Positions 34,405-42,516 of a DNA stretch of 64,000 nt are shown in pieces; the first letter of the stretch is position 1, and every line of letters begins with the position of its first letter. This stretch comes from Paraburkholderia sp. C35 (lineage in GTDB: Bacteria > Pseudomonadota > Gammaproteobacteria > Burkholderiales > Burkholderiaceae). A program made the position numbers and the translations under genes. The notes beneath the pieces were generated by a model. It was not told where the DNA came from and made no database searches. It worked only from the letters and a program-made list of their open reading frames with translations. The stretch is taken from positions 23,390 to 87,389 of the forward strand of contig NZ_QBUY01000025.1 of assembly GCF_003121405.1 (NCBI RefSeq). Direction: 5' to 3'.

Positions 34405-35793
34405 TCAGCGAGCCGCGCGCGCACCGACAGCCGGCTGCACCGGCGCTACGTCGAGGCGCCGGAACACCAGCGCCGACAGCAGCGTAATCACACCGACGCA
34501 GACAAAGCTGAGCATGAATCCCGGCGACGCCGAACCCAGGTGTGCTGAGAACAGATTGACCAGCCCGCCGCCAATCGACACGCCCAGCGCAATCGCCAGC
34601 ATCTGCACCATCGAGAACAGGCTGTTGCCGCTGCCCGCGTCAGCATGGGACAGACCCTTGAGTGTCACGCTGTTCATGGCGGCGAACTGCATCGAATTCG
34701 CTGCGCCGAACACGACGAGCAGCGCGATCTCCAGCAACGGCGACGATTGCTTCGACACCAGCGCGAACCCAACGATGGTCGAACCGACGATCATCGTATT
34801 GACCAGCAGGAACGCCGAATAGCCGAAGCGCTTGATCAGCGGCGCAATCCAGCGCTTGGATACCGTGCCGGCAATAGCGGCGGGCAGCATCATCAGGCCC
34901 GAGCGCAGCGGCGAATAGCCGAGTTGCACCTGCATCAGCAGCGGCAACATGAACGGCACGGCACTCGATCCGATCCGGCACAGCAGATTGCCGACCAGGC
35001 CGACACTGAAATTCGGCTCGCTGAACAGCGCAAGCCTGAACAGCGGCCGCCGGTTGGTGCGTGCATGCGGAATGTAGGCCAACGCTGCCACGAGGCCTGC
35101 CAGCGCGAGTCCCAATGACCATTCGACGCGATGAGTGCTCATCGGCGGATCGATGGCGAGTGACAACAGAATCATGGCCAGCGACAGCAAACCGCAACCG
35201 ATGAAATCGAAAGGCGGTGGATGGCTCGCGTTATCGTGCGGCAAGAAGCGCTGCACGGCGATCAGGCCGATCGCACCGACAGGCACGTTGACCAGAAAAA
35301 TCCAGTGCCAGGAAATGGCCTGCGTGAGCCAGCCGCCGAGCGTCGGCCCGACAATCGGCCCGACCTGCCCGGCAATGGACACGAAAGCGAGCGCAGAGAC
35401 ATATTGCTCGCCCGGCACGCGCCGCAGCACGGCCAGCCGTCCGATGGGCAGCAGCATCGAGCCACCCACGCCCTGCAGCACGCGCGCCATCACGAGTTGG
35501 TCCAGCGTGTGCGCGCCCGCGCAACACAGCGAGCCGAGCACGAACACCAGGATGGCCGCGAGGTACACGCGGCGCGTGCCGAAGCGGTCGGCGAACCAGC
35601 CGGAAGCGGGTGTCAGCAGCGCCATGGTCAGCGAGTACGCGACGACGACGGGCTGCATCGCGAGCGGCGAGGCGTGGAGACTTTGCGCGATGGAAGGCAG
35701 CGCGGTGTTGACGATGGTGGTGTCGAGCGCCTGCATGAAGAACGCGGCGGCGACGACCCAGAGTAGCGCGGTGTGTGAGGAATCGCGGGTCAT
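34405..35793 (-). CDS. DHA2-type (EmrB/MdtD-like) MFS efflux pump
   Basis: A 462-residue MFS drug:H+ antiporter of the 14-segment DHA2 group. Features are MQALDTTIVNTALPSIAQSL at TM1 (motif D1), ADRFGTRRVYLAAI (motif A) and LGGWLTQAISWHWIFLVNVPVG (motif C-like). The reading frame extends to 35913, but ATG 35793 (MTRDSSHTALLWVVAAAFF) fits the membrane topology. No periplasmic adaptor or outer-membrane gene is adjacent. It is divergent from a LysR gene at 35948, a common efflux-regulator pairing. Confidence 0.87.
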   Translation of the reverse strand: MTRDSSHTALLWVVAAAFFMQALDTTIVNTALPSIAQSLHASPLAMQPVVVAYSLTMALLTPASGWFADRFGTRRVYLAAILVFVLGSLCCAGAHTLDQLVMARVLQGVGGSMLLPIGRLAVLRRVPGEQYVSALAFVSIAGQVGPIVGPTLGGWLTQAISWHWIFLVNVPVGAIGLIAVQRFLPHDNASHPPPFDFIGCGLLSLAMILLSLAIDPPMSTHRVEWSLGLALAGLVAALAYIPHARTNRRPLFRLALFSEPNFSVGLVGNLLCRIGSSAVPFMLPLLMQVQLGYSPLRSGLMMLPAAIAGTVSKRWIAPLIKRFGYSAFLLVNTMIVGSTIVGFALVSKQSSPLLEIALLVVFGAANSMQFAAMNSVTLKGLSHADAGSGNSLFSMVQMLAIALGVSIGGGLVNLFSAHLGSASPGFMLSFVCVGVITLLSALVFRRLDVAPVQPAVGARAAR

Positions 35794-35912
35794 GATGAGG
35801 TTCAGGCGGGCGCAGCGAAAGCCGTTTGTCAAACAGCGTCGCGAGGTCGGCGCCCCAGATGCAGCAATCATGGTATCGATTTCAACGGCAATCGGGAAGT
35901 CACCTGAAGGCA

Positions 35913-35942
35913 TTGACTGTCATCGCCAATGCCGATGACAAT
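35913..35942 (+). promoter_or_regulatory. Putative leaderless promoter with 8-7-8 inverted repeat
   Basis: TTGACT (35913-35918), 18 bases, GACAAT (35937-35942) form a plausible promoter that would start transcription at or next to the ATG (35948) of the LysR gene. Between the elements TGTCATCG (35918-35925) and CGATGACA (35933-35940) form a perfect inverted repeat with a 7-base centre. No Shine-Dalgarno sequence precedes the gene, consistent with leaderless translation. Binding of the LysR protein here would block its own promoter. Confidence 0.42.
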
Positions 35943-35947
35943 GCCGC

Positions 35948-36808
35948 ATGCTCAATCCCCTCTGGCTACGGACATTCGCGACCGTCACCCAATGCCGCAG
36001 CTTCACGGAAGCAGGCCGACGGCTCGGTCTGAATCAGTCGAGCGTCAGCGAACATATCCGGCGCCTCGAAGAAAGCGTCGGCAGGCGGCTTTTCGTGCGC
36101 GACACGCATTCGCTCGCGATGACCGCCGATGGCGAAGCGCTGCTCGTGCACGCCAACGTGATCCTGCAGGCCATCAGTCGCGCGGAATCGCAGTTCCGCA
36201 AGCCGCGGCTCAAAGGCCGCGTGCGTCTGGGCACCTCCGACGATATCGCGCTCAGCGCGCTGCCGAACGTGCTGGGCGCGTTCCGTCACGCGCATCCCGA
36301 TGTCGAACTGGACATCACGATCGGCATGACAAGCCGGCTGTACGAGTTGCTCGATGCCGGCGCGATCGATCTGCTGGTCGGCAAGCGGCGCCTCGGCGAG
36401 CGGCGCGGCACGCCGCTGCTGCGCTCGCGGCTCGAATGGATCGCACGTCCCGGCACGATCGTCGATCTCGAACAGCCGTTGCCGCTGGTGCTGGTTGCCG
36501 AGCCGAGCGTGACGCGCGCGGTCGTGCTGAATGCACTGGCTGAAAAGGGCTTCGGCTGGGAAGTGGTGTGCACCAGCAGCAGCCACGCGGGCTGCATCGC
36601 CGCGGCGCGCGGTGGACTCGGATTGACGGCGAAATCGCAGTACGTGTCCGCGCGCGGCCTCGCGCCGCCTGTGAACAGTGCAAGTCTGCCCGCGCTGCCC
36701 GATGTCGAATTTATCGCGCTGGCCGCGAAGCGCCTCAGTCAACCTGCGGGCACGCTGCTGGAGTTGCTGCAAGGCAGCGATCTGAGCGGCGAATGGATGA
36801 GTGAATAG
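35948..36808 (+). CDS. LysR-family transcriptional regulator
   Basis: A 286-residue LysR regulator: MLNPLWLRTFATVTQCRSF leads into the HTH (EAGRRLGLNQSSVSEHIRRLE) and a substrate-binding domain with GLGLTAKSQYV near its end. It is divergent from the DHA2 efflux gene and presumably controls it. There is no evident ribosome-binding site, and the predicted promoter would give a leaderless message. It is followed by the convergent HAD gene. Confidence 0.9.
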   Translation: MLNPLWLRTFATVTQCRSFTEAGRRLGLNQSSVSEHIRRLEESVGRRLFVRDTHSLAMTADGEALLVHANVILQAISRAESQFRKPRLKGRVRLGTSDDIALSALPNVLGAFRHAHPDVELDITIGMTSRLYELLDAGAIDLLVGKRRLGERRGTPLLRSRLEWIARPGTIVDLEQPLPLVLVAEPSVTRAVVLNALAEKGFGWEVVCTSSSHAGCIAAARGGLGLTAKSQYVSARGLAPPVNSASLPALPDVEFIALAAKRLSQPAGTLLELLQGSDLSGEWMSE

Positions 36809-36849
36809 CGCGCTTCGCGTTGCTTTTTCGTTGCCTTATTGTTGATTTA

Positions 36850-37536
36850 TCAGCGGCCTTTCGCCGTCAACGCTTCGAAATCGATCGAGGTCAATTCACC
36901 GATTCTTTCGATCGTAATGTCAGGATCGGGATACTTCGCGATTTCCTTCGCGTCGAGCGCATAGTGGCCTTGGCGCGGGAAAATCGTTGTCAGCCGGTCG
37001 CCCCACTGCTCTTTCATCGCGGTCAGAATGCGCAGCTTGTCGTCGACCATCACATAGTGACGCGCCGGATAGTGCGCGATCACGTTATCGAGCATCAGCT
37101 CCTTGTGAATGTAGATCATCACGCGGCCTTCGACTTCGTCCCACAGGCCCGAACGCGACACCTTGCGCGGCTGGAACACGACGTCGCCATCCGACAGGAT
37201 CGCCGTCCTGCCGAACTGACCCGCGTAGCGCAGCGCATCGAGCGCGCCGGGAAACACGCGGTTCGCAAACGGATAGTCGATCAGATAACACGACATCAGC
37301 AATAGCTGCGTATCGTCCTGATGCTCGTTGCGGTAGCGCTGCAAGGTGCCGAGATAATCCGCGTAGCCGAGCTCGCTGCGCAGCTCTTCGAAAAGCTGCC
37401 AGTAACGTGCGCTATTTGCTTCGCCGAACTGCTTTGTCATGTGCGTGCGCAGATCGGTCAGCACGTGATCGTTGTCGAGCAACGTGTTATCGACGTCGAA
37501 CAGAAAGACAACGTCGTTGCCTGCTGGTGTGTCCAT
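36850..37536 (-). CDS. HAD-superfamily hydrolase
   Basis: A 228-residue HAD protein with intact motif I, FLFDVDNTLLDND (two Asp), motif II AILSDGD, a lysine after HKELMLDN, and motif IV YVMVDDKLRIL. GAGGTAACGCGA precedes ATG 37536; the longer frame to 37626 has no support. The substrate is unknown; it is annotated only as HAD hydrolase in relatives. It lies alone between convergent and tandem regulators. Confidence 0.85.
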   Translation of the reverse strand: MDTPAGNDVVFLFDVDNTLLDNDHVLTDLRTHMTKQFGEANSARYWQLFEELRSELGYADYLGTLQRYRNEHQDDTQLLLMSCYLIDYPFANRVFPGALDALRYAGQFGRTAILSDGDVVFQPRKVSRSGLWDEVEGRVMIYIHKELMLDNVIAHYPARHYVMVDDKLRILTAMKEQWGDRLTTIFPRQGHYALDAKEIAKYPDPDITIERIGELTSIDFEALTAKGR

Positions 37537-37982
37537 TCGCGTTACCTCGCCTCGGTTGTCTGTGTCGGTTGGGCACGGGGAAGGCGGCACGCATGAGCCT
37601 GGTCGGGGCTCGCGTGGCGCTGCCATGTTGCGCTAAGAGCCACGAAGCGCGAGGAAGTTCGCGAAGGCCGGTTGTGCGCGATCAGCGCAAAGACTAGCAC
37701 CGTCGACCGGTGCGCGCTGCGAATGGTGCCAGGTGGCGTTGATCTGCCGATGTGGCGACAACCCTACGATGCCGTCGCAAAGGCGCTTGAATGCCCCGTA
37801 AAACGCGTATAGCGGCCCTCTGACTGTCGACCGCGGGTTGGCGACAGCCGACTCGGTGGTTGCTTGCGGCAGACAGTTAGTTGCGATTTGGCGAGTCGAG
37901 AATAAGCCATAAATAGCATCCGATGCAGGCCAGCGTCGTGTCGCCGCGAAAGCCGTCAATATGCGCGCCCGTTCAAGCGCCC
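37537..37982. other. 446-base gap, possible dispersed repeat
   Basis: Between the HAD gene start and the AraC gene end (both minus strand). It should hold the HAD promoter. The stretch about 37630-37930 is open on the minus strand and translates to LYAFYGAFKRLCDGIVG and FANFLALRGS-like segments without protein-like ends. I have a vague memory of similar sequence as intergenic repeats in Paraburkholderia, but only one copy is in the window. Confidence 0.35.
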
Positions 37983-39038
37983 TTACCCCGTCACGATGCC
38001 CTGCTCCGGCGAATCGAGAAGCACGCGCGGCCCGGCGCCGCCATCCATCGCATCGCGACTCTGCGCCATCCCTTTGCTGCGCCGCCAACTGGCGGGCGGC
38101 ATGCCGAACTCCCGTTTGAATGCACGATTGAACGCAGCCTCCGACTCATAGCCCACCTGCTCCGCCACCGCCGCGAGCGTCGGGTTTCCATCGCGCAACG
38201 CCTGCGCAGCGATCTGCAGGCGCCAGCGAGCGAGGTACTGCATGGGCGGTTGACCGAGCAGTTCTGTGAAGCGCTGCGCGAGCGCCGAACGCGAGAGGCC
38301 CACCTTGCGCGCGAGTTCTTCGACAGTCCATCCATACGCGGGCTGCGCGTGCAGCATGGCCAGCGCGCGGCCGACGAAGCGGTCGCCGACACCCGCCAGC
38401 CAGCCTTTGCGCTCAGACGGCAACGCCTCGATATAGCGCTGCACCGCTTTGACGAACAGCAGTTCCGATAACCGCGCGAGCACGATCGCACTGCCGACAC
38501 GCCAGTCGGCCGCTTCGACCGCCGCCAGTTTCAGCGACGATTCGAGCCACGCCGATTGCGGATCATTGCGCATGTCGACCTTGAAGATACGCGGCAACGC
38601 CGACAGAACCGGGTTGGTCAACGAATCGTCGCAGGCGAGAAAGCCACAGATGATCCGCGTATGTGCACCGCCGCCACCGAACCTCAACGTCATGACCTCA
38701 CCCGGCGACGTGCTCAAATATTTCGACACCAGTTCTTCCGAAGGCGCAGGTGTCAGGTCGAGCGAACTGCCCATCAGATGCGCTTCGCCTTGCGGCACCA
38801 CGAGAAGCTCGCCTGCTTCGACATGGATCGCAGAAGCAGGATCATCGACGAGCGATGCCTCGCAGCTTCCTTCCGTGATGAGGTGATACGACACGATACG
38901 CTCGGAGCGCGGCAGGAACGCGGCGCACATGTCCGGCGTGACTTCACCGACAACGCACCATGGCGCAGTTAAGTCGGCGTTTAGATATACCGCGCCACCT
39001 AAACGCACGACGCGAAGGACATCTGAGAAAGCATCCAT
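37983..39038 (-). CDS. AraC-family regulator with cupin sensor domain
   Basis: A 351-residue AraC regulator. An N-terminal cupin domain (ERIVSYHLITEG, ELLVVPQGEAHLMGSS) is followed by a C-terminal double HTH (TVEELARKVGLSRSALAQRF and LAAVAEQVGYESEAAFNRAF, with FGMPPASWR). The ATG at 39038 (MDAFSDVLRVVRLGGAVY) matches the family; ATG 39050 is also in frame. It is divergent from the methyltransferase gene at 39307, which it may regulate. Confidence 0.86.
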   Translation of the reverse strand: MDAFSDVLRVVRLGGAVYLNADLTAPWCVVGEVTPDMCAAFLPRSERIVSYHLITEGSCEASLVDDPASAIHVEAGELLVVPQGEAHLMGSSLDLTPAPSEELVSKYLSTSPGEVMTLRFGGGGAHTRIICGFLACDDSLTNPVLSALPRIFKVDMRNDPQSAWLESSLKLAAVEAADWRVGSAIVLARLSELLFVKAVQRYIEALPSERKGWLAGVGDRFVGRALAMLHAQPAYGWTVEELARKVGLSRSALAQRFTELLGQPPMQYLARWRLQIAAQALRDGNPTLAAVAEQVGYESEAAFNRAFKREFGMPPASWRRSKGMAQSRDAMDGGAGPRVLLDSPEQGIVTG

Positions 39039-39160
39039 GAGAGCGCCCATCAGTTTCGGCGTCCTGCGCAAAACATCTGGACGCCTGGTCATTCCTCGAT
39101 ACCGCTTGCGTGCCGATACTAGCACTCACGCAACGCTGCAATAAAGCATCGTGAAGCGCG

Positions 39161-39176
39161 TTCTTCGTACGAAGAA
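39161..39176. promoter_or_regulatory. Perfect 16-bp palindrome in AraC/methyltransferase gap
   Basis: TTCTTCGTACGAAGAA is fully self-complementary. It lies in the 268-base divergent gap between the AraC gene and the methyltransferase gene, 130 bases upstream of the latter. GCGC flanks both sides. It could be a dimeric repressor site or form a cruciform; AraC proteins usually bind direct repeats, so another regulator is more likely. Confidence 0.4.
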
Positions 39177-39306
39177 AAAGCGCCCATCCATCGAATCCAC
39201 CCGATCGCCGCGCGGGCAAGTGCAAAGCAGACATTCGCGGCGTCATCAGAGATGCAGCATGACCCTTCAAATGCGCTTCGCTGCATTCGTCTTTCAGGAG
39301 TTGTCC

Positions 39307-40140
39307 ATGTCCGCTGTTGATTCCGCCCTCGCACCCGTCGCCGATCTGTCCGCCATCAAGGTTCGCCAGCAGGCCGCCTGGTCGACGGGCAACTATGCAG
39401 TCGTCGGCACCACGCTGCAGATCGTCGGAGAGAACCTCTGTGAAGCGCTCGACGTGCGCGCGGGGAGTCGCGTGCTCGATGTCGCCGCAGGCAACGGCAA
39501 CGCGACGCTCGCGGCCGCACGCCGCTGGTGCGAGGTCACGTCGACGGACTACGTCGCCTCGCTGCTCGATGCAGGCCGTGCGCGCGCACTAGCTGAAGGA
39601 CTCGCGGTGCAGTTCGAGCAAGCGGACGCTGAAGCACTGCCCTACGCGGACGCGTCATTCGATATCGTGCTGTCGACCTTCGGCGTGATGTTCACGCCCG
39701 ATCAGCAGCAAGCGGCCAACGAACTCGTGCGTGTCTGCAAACCGGGCGGAAAGATCGGCCTTGCGAACTGGACGCCCGACAGTTTCATCGGTCAGGTGTT
39801 CAAGACCATCGGCAAGTACATTCCGCCGCCGGCAGGTGTGAAGTCGCCTGCGCTATGGGGCACGCAGGCGCGCCTCGACGAACTGTTCGGCGATTTCGCC
39901 CGGAACATGGTCGTGAGCAGCCGCGATTTCACGTTCCGCTATCGCTCGGCGCAGCACTTCATCGATGTATTCCGGACTTTTTACGGGCCGATGAACAAGG
40001 CATTTGCCGCGCTCGAAGGCGAGCATCAGAAGGCTTTCCTTCACGATCTGATGACGCTGATCGAAAGCCGCAACCGTTCGCGCGACGCAACACTGGTGCT
40101 GCCGAGCGAGTATCTCGAAGTGGTGATTGAGCGGCGGTAA
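39307..40140 (+). CDS. Class I SAM-dependent methyltransferase
   Basis: A 277-residue methyltransferase with SAM motif I VLDVAAGNGNATLAAAR (about residues 57-73), an acidic residue after beta2 (STDYVASLL), and motif VRVCKPGGKIGLANW. The segment order is that of UbiE/COQ5-like class I enzymes, but the target is unknown. CAGGAG 8 bases before ATG 39307 rejects the longer frame from 39151. Confidence 0.87.
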   Translation: MSAVDSALAPVADLSAIKVRQQAAWSTGNYAVVGTTLQIVGENLCEALDVRAGSRVLDVAAGNGNATLAAARRWCEVTSTDYVASLLDAGRARALAEGLAVQFEQADAEALPYADASFDIVLSTFGVMFTPDQQQAANELVRVCKPGGKIGLANWTPDSFIGQVFKTIGKYIPPPAGVKSPALWGTQARLDELFGDFARNMVVSSRDFTFRYRSAQHFIDVFRTFYGPMNKAFAALEGEHQKAFLHDLMTLIESRNRSRDATLVLPSEYLEVVIERR

Positions 40141-40377
40141 ATCGGTTTGCACGCGGGTTGCGTCGCGCGTCACGTCCGGGTGTTGGATTCAGTCCGACGC
40201 CCGGCCAGCAACCTGTCGGTTGCGCGACGACGGTTCGCTCGGCTTGCATCGGCGAAAACGGCACACGTCACCATCGCACAAGGCTTGCAGCGACATGGCA
40301 TGGACTCTGCAAGCAGGCAGTGTTGATGCGGCGTCGATGCCAGCACGCGAACGCCGCCATGCTCCACGGAGGACGAC

Positions 40378-40515
40378 ATGTTCATCTATCTATTCATGCT
40401 GTTGAGAAAGGCACTAGACCGTGCCGAACATAGCCGGCGCGACGCGTATCTCGCCACCGCAGCCGATATGGTCGAACTAGAACGGCGCATGCAATCGCTT
40501 GAACTCGACCGATGA
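40378..40515 (+). CDS. DUF3563 family small protein (45 aa)
   Basis: A 45-residue reading frame with a strong ribosome site (GGAGG at 40368-40372, 5 bases before ATG 40378). It reads MFIYLFMLLRKALDRAEHSR followed by RDAYLATAADMVELERRM and ends LELDR, matching the DUF3563 family of short Burkholderiales proteins (aromatic N-terminus, RR.AYLA.A.D..ELERRM core). The function is unknown. The upstream 237-base gap after the methyltransferase gene holds its promoter. It is 41 bases before the alpha/beta hydrolase gene. Confidence 0.85.
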   Translation: MFIYLFMLLRKALDRAEHSRRDAYLATAADMVELERRMQSLELDR

Positions 40516-40556
40516 CGCGACCTCGCGCCATTCACCCATCCACTCGATAAAACGCC

Positions 40557-41375
40557 ATGAATAAGGACGCCGCATTGCAAACCTTCTCCTCCGCAACATC
40601 GGTGATCGCATTGCATTGCTCTGGCTCGGGCGCATCGCAATGGCGCAAGCTCGGCGAAGCACTCGGAACACGTCATGCGATGGCGGCACCCGAGCACTAC
40701 GGCTGCGATAGCACTGGACCGTGGAGCGGCGAGCGTGCATTCACACTGGCTGACGAAGCCGCGCGCACCGTCGGCATCATCGATGCAGCGCGCGGCAAGG
40801 TGCATCTGGTTGGCCATTCATACGGCGGTGGCGTTGCGTTGCGCGCGGCCCTCGAACGACCTGAGCGCATCGCGAGCCTCACGTTATACGAACCCTCGGC
40901 ATTTCATCTGCTCAAGATGATGGGATCGTACGGCGCACATGCACTCGCTGAAATCGTCGCGATCTCGAAGCGCACCGCCGATGGCGTGAGTTGCGGCGAC
41001 TATCGCGGCGCGGCCGCTTCATTCGTCGATTACTGGGGCGGCCGTGGCGCATGGGAAGCGTTGCGTCCTTCCGTGCAGGCAGCGCTCACGCGCTGGGCGC
41101 CAAAGGCACCACTCGATTTCCGCGCACTACTCGACGAACGCACACCACCCGCCGCCTACACACGTTTGCGCGCGCCGGCGCTGATCATGCGCGGCCAGCA
41201 TGCGCCCGTGCCGACGCGTGCGATTGCGGAGCGCCTGCCGATGCTGATGCCTGCGGCGCGTCTGACGATCGTCGATGGTGCGGGACATATGGGGCCGATC
41301 ACGCATGCGGAGAAGGTCAACTCGGCGATCGTGCGGCATATTGCGGAGGTGGATGAGACGGCTCGAATGGGCTAA
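40557..41375 (+). CDS. Alpha/beta hydrolase
   Basis: A 272-residue alpha/beta hydrolase. The nucleophile is S88 in VGHSYGGGVALRAAL, with the catalytic histidine in GAGHMGPITH near the C-terminus and an oxyanion region ALHCSGSGASQWRKL. The substrate is unknown. It may be co-transcribed with the DUF3563 gene 41 bases upstream. It is convergent with the membrane protein gene at 41448, with a terminator between them. Confidence 0.86.
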   Translation: MNKDAALQTFSSATSVIALHCSGSGASQWRKLGEALGTRHAMAAPEHYGCDSTGPWSGERAFTLADEAARTVGIIDAARGKVHLVGHSYGGGVALRAALERPERIASLTLYEPSAFHLLKMMGSYGAHALAEIVAISKRTADGVSCGDYRGAAASFVDYWGGRGAWEALRPSVQAALTRWAPKAPLDFRALLDERTPPAAYTRLRAPALIMRGQHAPVPTRAIAERLPMLMPAARLTIVDGAGHMGPITHAEKVNSAIVRHIAEVDETARMG

Positions 41376-41399
41376 TGCATGTGCGCGGCCTGAAATGAA

Positions 41400-41422
41400 A
41401 AGCGGCGCACGCGGCGCCGCTT
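41400..41422 (-). terminator. Terminator of the 41448 membrane-protein gene
   Basis: A perfect 9-bp stem, AAGCGGCGC (41400-41408) and GCGCCGCTT (41414-41422), with a 5-base loop. Reading the minus strand it is followed by TTTCATTTC, so it terminates the minus-strand gene ending at 41448; on the plus strand no T-run follows. Confidence 0.7.
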
Positions 41423-41447
41423 CACGCATACCTACAATTACAACGGC

Positions 41448-42389
41448 TCAAGGCTGCCGCGCCTGCGCCGAAGCCGCCGGGCAATGCGGATCCTTGCCCC
41501 AGTGTCCATCGCAAACACGCCAGCGGCAAATCTGTTCCTCGAAGAACCCATGTTCGCCGCATTCGCTGATGCGTTCGGCGAGTGTCGCGTTGGCATTACC
41601 CGACGCACTCACCTTCTTCGACGCGGCCTGACCGTCTACCGCTTTCGTGCCATTTGCGGAAGCCGGCCTGGTGCGCGCGACGAGCGCAGCCAGCAGATCG
41701 GCATCGGAATCGTCCTTCGCTTCCGGCTTGCTGCCCTGCTTCTTCGCGCGTGACGCGACGGCTGTTTTGCTTTCCTTCGCGTGCCGCTCTTCGGCAAGTT
41801 GCCGCTTGTCGTGTTTGTCGCGCTTCGCTTTCGATGCCGTATCGGAATGTTGCACAGCGGCCGCGCTCGCAGGCTTCGCATTTGCGGCGATTGCCGCCGA
41901 CGCCCCTTCATCCGATGCACCCGCACCGTCCGCCAGTGCGCGCGACAACCGGCTGCTGTCATCGTTCGATGCCTGCGTACGCGATGCATCCTTGCTCGCA
42001 TCATCGTCGGCCACGATGGTCGCGGGTGCATTAGCCTGTGGTGTATTGGCAGGCGAGCTTGCCGGCGCAGCCGATGCATTCGCCGTTACTCCGCTCGCCA
42101 CCTTCACGCTCGCGGCCATCACAGTCGATGCGCCGTTCGCCGCTGTCCTGTCGGCATTCGCACCCGCTGCACGATGCTGCAACTGATAGGCGCCCACGCC
42201 ACCTGCAGCGATCACGAGTGCCGCCACGACGATGGGCAACGTGCGCGAGCGCTTCGGTCTGGTGTTGGCGGAAGGATCGACGCGACCTTCCAGATTGGCA
42301 AGAATGCGCGAACCACCTGCCTGCCCATCTTTGGCAGGCTCGGACAGCAAACTTGGCGGAACTTTAGCGTTCGAATCAGGCGCACTCAT
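41448..42389 (-). CDS. Single-pass membrane protein of unknown function
   Basis: A 313-residue protein with a short cytoplasmic N-terminus, one membrane helix (about residues 51-68, LPIVVAALVIAAGGVGAY), a long Ala/Ser/Lys-rich low-complexity region with KRDKHDKRQLAEERHAKESK, and a cysteine-containing tail (ECGEHGFFEEQICRWRVCD and DPHCP, four Cys). The tail probably folds outside the cytoplasm. I do not recognise a named family. It abuts the T6SS cluster and is divergent from the M15 peptidase gene, so a T6SS accessory role is plausible but unproven. Confidence 0.65.
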   Translation of the reverse strand: MSAPDSNAKVPPSLLSEPAKDGQAGGSRILANLEGRVDPSANTRPKRSRTLPIVVAALVIAAGGVGAYQLQHRAAGANADRTAANGASTVMAASVKVASGVTANASAAPASSPANTPQANAPATIVADDDASKDASRTQASNDDSSRLSRALADGAGASDEGASAAIAANAKPASAAAVQHSDTASKAKRDKHDKRQLAEERHAKESKTAVASRAKKQGSKPEAKDDSDADLLAALVARTRPASANGTKAVDGQAASKKVSASGNANATLAERISECGEHGFFEEQICRWRVCDGHWGKDPHCPAASAQARQP

Positions 42390-42434
42390 TCACTGTCTCT
42401 TCAAATCTGGTTAATATCTGCGATGCTAATGTGT

Positions 42435-42453
42435 AAAAGCCCCTCCCCGGGGC
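42435..42453 (-). other. Hairpin with T-run upstream of the 42389 start
   Basis: On the minus strand GCCCC (42453-42449), loop, GGGGC (42443-42439) is followed by TTTT, 46 bases before the gene start. It looks like a small terminator or attenuator in the 5' leader. Arms are short (5 bp), so support is limited. Confidence 0.3.
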
Positions 42454-42516
42454 ACGCCTGATTCTAAGATCAAGCATTACAAAAAACAATTGTTGTGAAT
42501 TTCCGGGGTCTTTCCT

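Noticed and set aside
36806..36835. Imperfect hairpin AGCGCG...GTTGCT followed by TTTTT after the LysR gene
   Set aside because: The stem has an internal bulge and only short pairing; could be a weak terminator but is not well supported.
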